A stretch of DNA of 64,000 nt from JBBQCW01 sp038319025 (GTDB lineage Bacteria; Actinomycetota; Thermoleophilia; Solirubrobacterales; Solirubrobacteraceae). Every line of letters begins with the position of its first letter. Positions within the stretch are counted from its first letter, which is position 1. Below the pieces are notes generated by a model. That model saw only the letters and a program-made list of their open reading frames with translations, was not told where the DNA came from and did not search any database. Shown here piece after piece: positions 60,631 through 64,000 of the stretch. The stretch spans positions 1-64,000 of the forward strand of contig JBBQCW010000010.1 in assembly GCA_038319025.1 (NCBI GenBank), given 5' to 3'. The position numbers and the translations under genes are program-made.

Positions 60631-60718
60631 TGGGCGAAACGCGGGCCGTGCCCGCGCACCTCCTTGACACCGAGAGCTGGAGCATGACCCTTTTGTGGGC
60701 CGAAAACAAGTCTGGCGG

Positions 60719-60807
60719 CGGAGGGCGGGGGACTCGAACCCCAGCCGACCTTGCGGCCGACCACACTCGGTATCAAGGAGCTCCGGCTCCTCGCCGGTTC
60801 ACCCTCC
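60719..60807 (-). tRNA. Unusual 8/4 tRNA with long variable arm, anticodon GAT
   Basis: An 89-nt cloverleaf on the minus strand that does not fit the normal 7/5 plan. Acceptor stem 8 bp: GGAGGGTG with CGCCCTCC (one T-G pair). D arm CCGGC-GAGGA-GCCGG with a 5-base loop, like tRNA-Sec. Anticodon arm GCTCC TTGATAC CGAGT (last pair C-C mismatch), anticodon GAT. Variable arm about 22 nt folding as GGTCGGCC-GCAA-GGTCGGCT. T stem 4 bp: GGGG TTCGAGT CCCC. Discriminator G73, CCA not encoded. An 8/4 acceptor/T split with a long variable arm and G73 fits the reported '8/4' serine-type tRNAs (allo-tRNAs), yet the anticodon would read Ile codons. It could be a suppressor-like, regulatory or decayed tRNA. 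Confidence 0.75.
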
Positions 60808-60898
60808 GGCGCCGCATTCCACGCTGGCAGGTCAGGTGCGCCGCGTGGGTGTCGCCGCGTTCCAAATCTGCGTCGTGATCGTGCCGTTTGGAGGCCGC

Positions 60899-63466
<2,568 letters not shown>

Positions 63467-63491
63467 GGTGCTTGGCTTTCTGTTCGTGAAG

Positions 63492-63514
63492 ATCTAAGTC
63501 TGCTTGACTAAGAT
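63492..63514. promoter_or_regulatory. 23-bp imperfect palindrome in clpB promoter region
   Basis: ATCTAAGTC (63492-63500), TGCTT spacer, GACTAAGAT (63506-63514): inverted repeat with one mismatch per arm. It lies just downstream of the likely clpB -10 element, a usual place for a repressor such as HspR, but it is not a HAIR consensus (CTTGAGT-N7-ACTCAAG). Confidence 0.55.
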
Positions 63515-63541
63515 TCTACGGGATGACGGTCAGAAGCACAA
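63514..63541 (-). promoter_or_regulatory. Candidate clpB promoter
   Basis: On the minus strand TTGTGC (63541-63536) and TAGAAT (63519-63514) are spaced by 16 bp, resembling -35 and -10 elements, with about 45 bp of leader to the TTG start. Confidence 0.45.
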
Positions 63542-63566
63542 GCTGGCTCGAAGCCTGCCGGCGTCG

Positions 63567-63580
63567 TGTACATATTGTAC
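63567..63580. promoter_or_regulatory. Candidate antitoxin operator (TGTACA-type palindrome)
   Basis: GTACA (63568-63572) TAT TGTAC (63576-63580) is a perfect inverted repeat, beginning with TGTACA at 63567-63572. The E. coli YefM-YoeB operator uses TGTACA cores, so this is a likely autoregulatory site. Another GTACA lies at 63597-63601, nearer the start. Confidence 0.6.
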
Positions 63581-63611
63581 GTAATTAGTCTGTTGAGTAC
63601 ACTCCACTCCC

Positions 63612-63884
63612 ATGGCGACTTCCCCGCTCACCGTCTCCGAAGCGCGTCGGCAGCTCGCGTCGATCATCGACCGTGCGCGGTCCGAGCACGAGCCTGTGTA
63701 CCTCGCGCGCCATGGGCGGCGCGTCGCCGCCGTGGTGGACGCCGACGATCTGGACCGCCTGCTGGAGCTTGCCGAGGACATGGCCGACATCCGTGCCGCG
63801 CAGGAAGCCCGCGATGAGATGGAGGCGACTGCTCAAGCGCCCATCCCGTGGGAGCAGGTCAAGGCGGACCTTGGCCTGACGTGA
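63612..63884 (+). CDS. Phd/YefM-family antitoxin
   Basis: 90 residues. The Phd/YefM dimerisation and DNA-binding fold starts VSEARRQLASIIDRARSEHEPVYLARHGRRVAAVVDADDLDRL, followed by an acidic helical tail (ELAEDMADIRAAQEARDEMEA) that would wrap the toxin. ATG 63612. The toxin gene starts inside its stop codon (GTGA). Divergent from clpB. Confidence 0.92.
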   Translation: MATSPLTVSEARRQLASIIDRARSEHEPVYLARHGRRVAAVVDADDLDRLLELAEDMADIRAAQEARDEMEATAQAPIPWEQVKADLGLT

Positions 63885-64000
63885 CGTACGAGATCCGGTT
63901 CGCGCCCGCGGCGGCCCGACAGCTGCGGAAGTTCGACCCGCCGGTACGTCGGCGGATCCAGGCAGTAGTGGAACTCTTGGCGGACGACCCGCGGCCGCCG
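63881..64000 (+). CDS. RelE/ParE-family toxin (partial, cut by window end)
   Basis: GTG 63881 overlaps the antitoxin stop by 4 bp. The 40 codons visible read VTYEIRFAPAAARQLRKFDPPVRRRIQAVVELLADDPRPP, the N-terminal strand and first helices of RelE/ParE toxins (YEIRFAPAAARQLRKF). RelE members cut mRNA in the ribosome A site; ParE members hit gyrase. The catalytic C-terminal part lies beyond the window. Confidence 0.85.
   Translation, partial: MTYEIRFAPAAARQLRKFDPPVRRRIQAVVELLADDPRPP

Noticed and set aside
60719..60807. tRNA-Sec (selC)
   Set aside because: The acceptor of 8 bp, short D loop and long variable arm look like selC, but the anticodon loop gives GAT, not TCA, and the T stem has 4 bp rather than 5. 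Calling it selC would overstate the evidence.
27213..60807. A link between the AUC-like start of the glycosidase and the GAT-anticodon tRNA
   Set aside because: The tRNA has none of the initiator features (such as the three G-C pairs of the anticodon stem) and the two loci are far apart. The coincidence is not evidence.

Overview
The window is G+C-rich with dense, often overlapping genes, frequent GTG and TTG starts, Tat and lipoprotein signals, RDD/DUF2510-type membrane proteins and an actinobacterial-style purine pathway (separate PurS, PurQ and a short PurL). This suggests a high-GC actinobacterium. The mix of DUF559/AbiEi-like proteins, GYD protein, MBOAT/SGNH genes and small secreted proteins resembles class Thermoleophilia (Solirubrobacterales-like), but that placement is inference.

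Left part (1-32 kb): mostly envelope and extracellular functions. After tRNA-Asp come a secreted RTX-type repeat protein, a cytochrome P450, an RDD protein with a DUF4344-like lipoprotein, a 3D-domain exported protein, two polysaccharide deacetylases, a membrane protein, tRNA-Val and a Tat-exported flavoprotein. At 10.7-19.8 kb lies a compact set of six SGNH/GDSL-type esterase or acyltransferase genes, one MBOAT acyltransferase and two small six-cysteine secreted paralogs. It looks like a machine for O-acylating and de-acylating a surface or secreted polymer. It is followed by an MDR reductase, a penicillin-amidase-family enzyme, a sugar aminotransferase/epimerase pair, two clan GH-A-like glycosidases, a third deacetylase, a DMT-type transporter, a GT28-like glycosyltransferase and an atypical SDR.

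Middle (32-42.7 kb): a lipoprotein, tRNA-Glu and tRNA-Lys, then a minus-strand set running response regulator, histidine kinase, lipoprotein, membrane-fusion adaptor, ABC ATPase, FtsX-type permease. This is a two-component-linked MacAB-like export or envelope-stress module. An SF2 helicase and a divergent AbiEi/DUF559 protein flank a 379-bp gene-free stretch with G+C-rich repeats and a large palindrome.

Right part (42.7-64 kb): de novo purine synthesis on the minus strand (purH, purN, purF, purL, purQ, purS, purC, purB, purE, purD), with RecQ, a RidA-family protein, a GYD protein, two alpha/beta hydrolases and a transglutaminase-like protein interspersed. The end carries a TTG-initiated clpB, divergent from a Phd/YefM-RelE toxin-antitoxin operon cut by the window edge.

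The most striking non-coding object is a tRNA gene at 60719-60807 with an 8-bp acceptor stem, a 4-bp T stem, a long variable arm and a GAT anticodon. It fits the rare '8/4' tRNAs rather than a canonical tRNA. Other unexplained structures are a perfect 37-bp direct repeat at the purC start, a 105-bp imperfect palindrome upstream of the DUF559 gene, and a glycosidase gene whose apparent signal anchor lies upstream of any ATG/GTG/TTG start.
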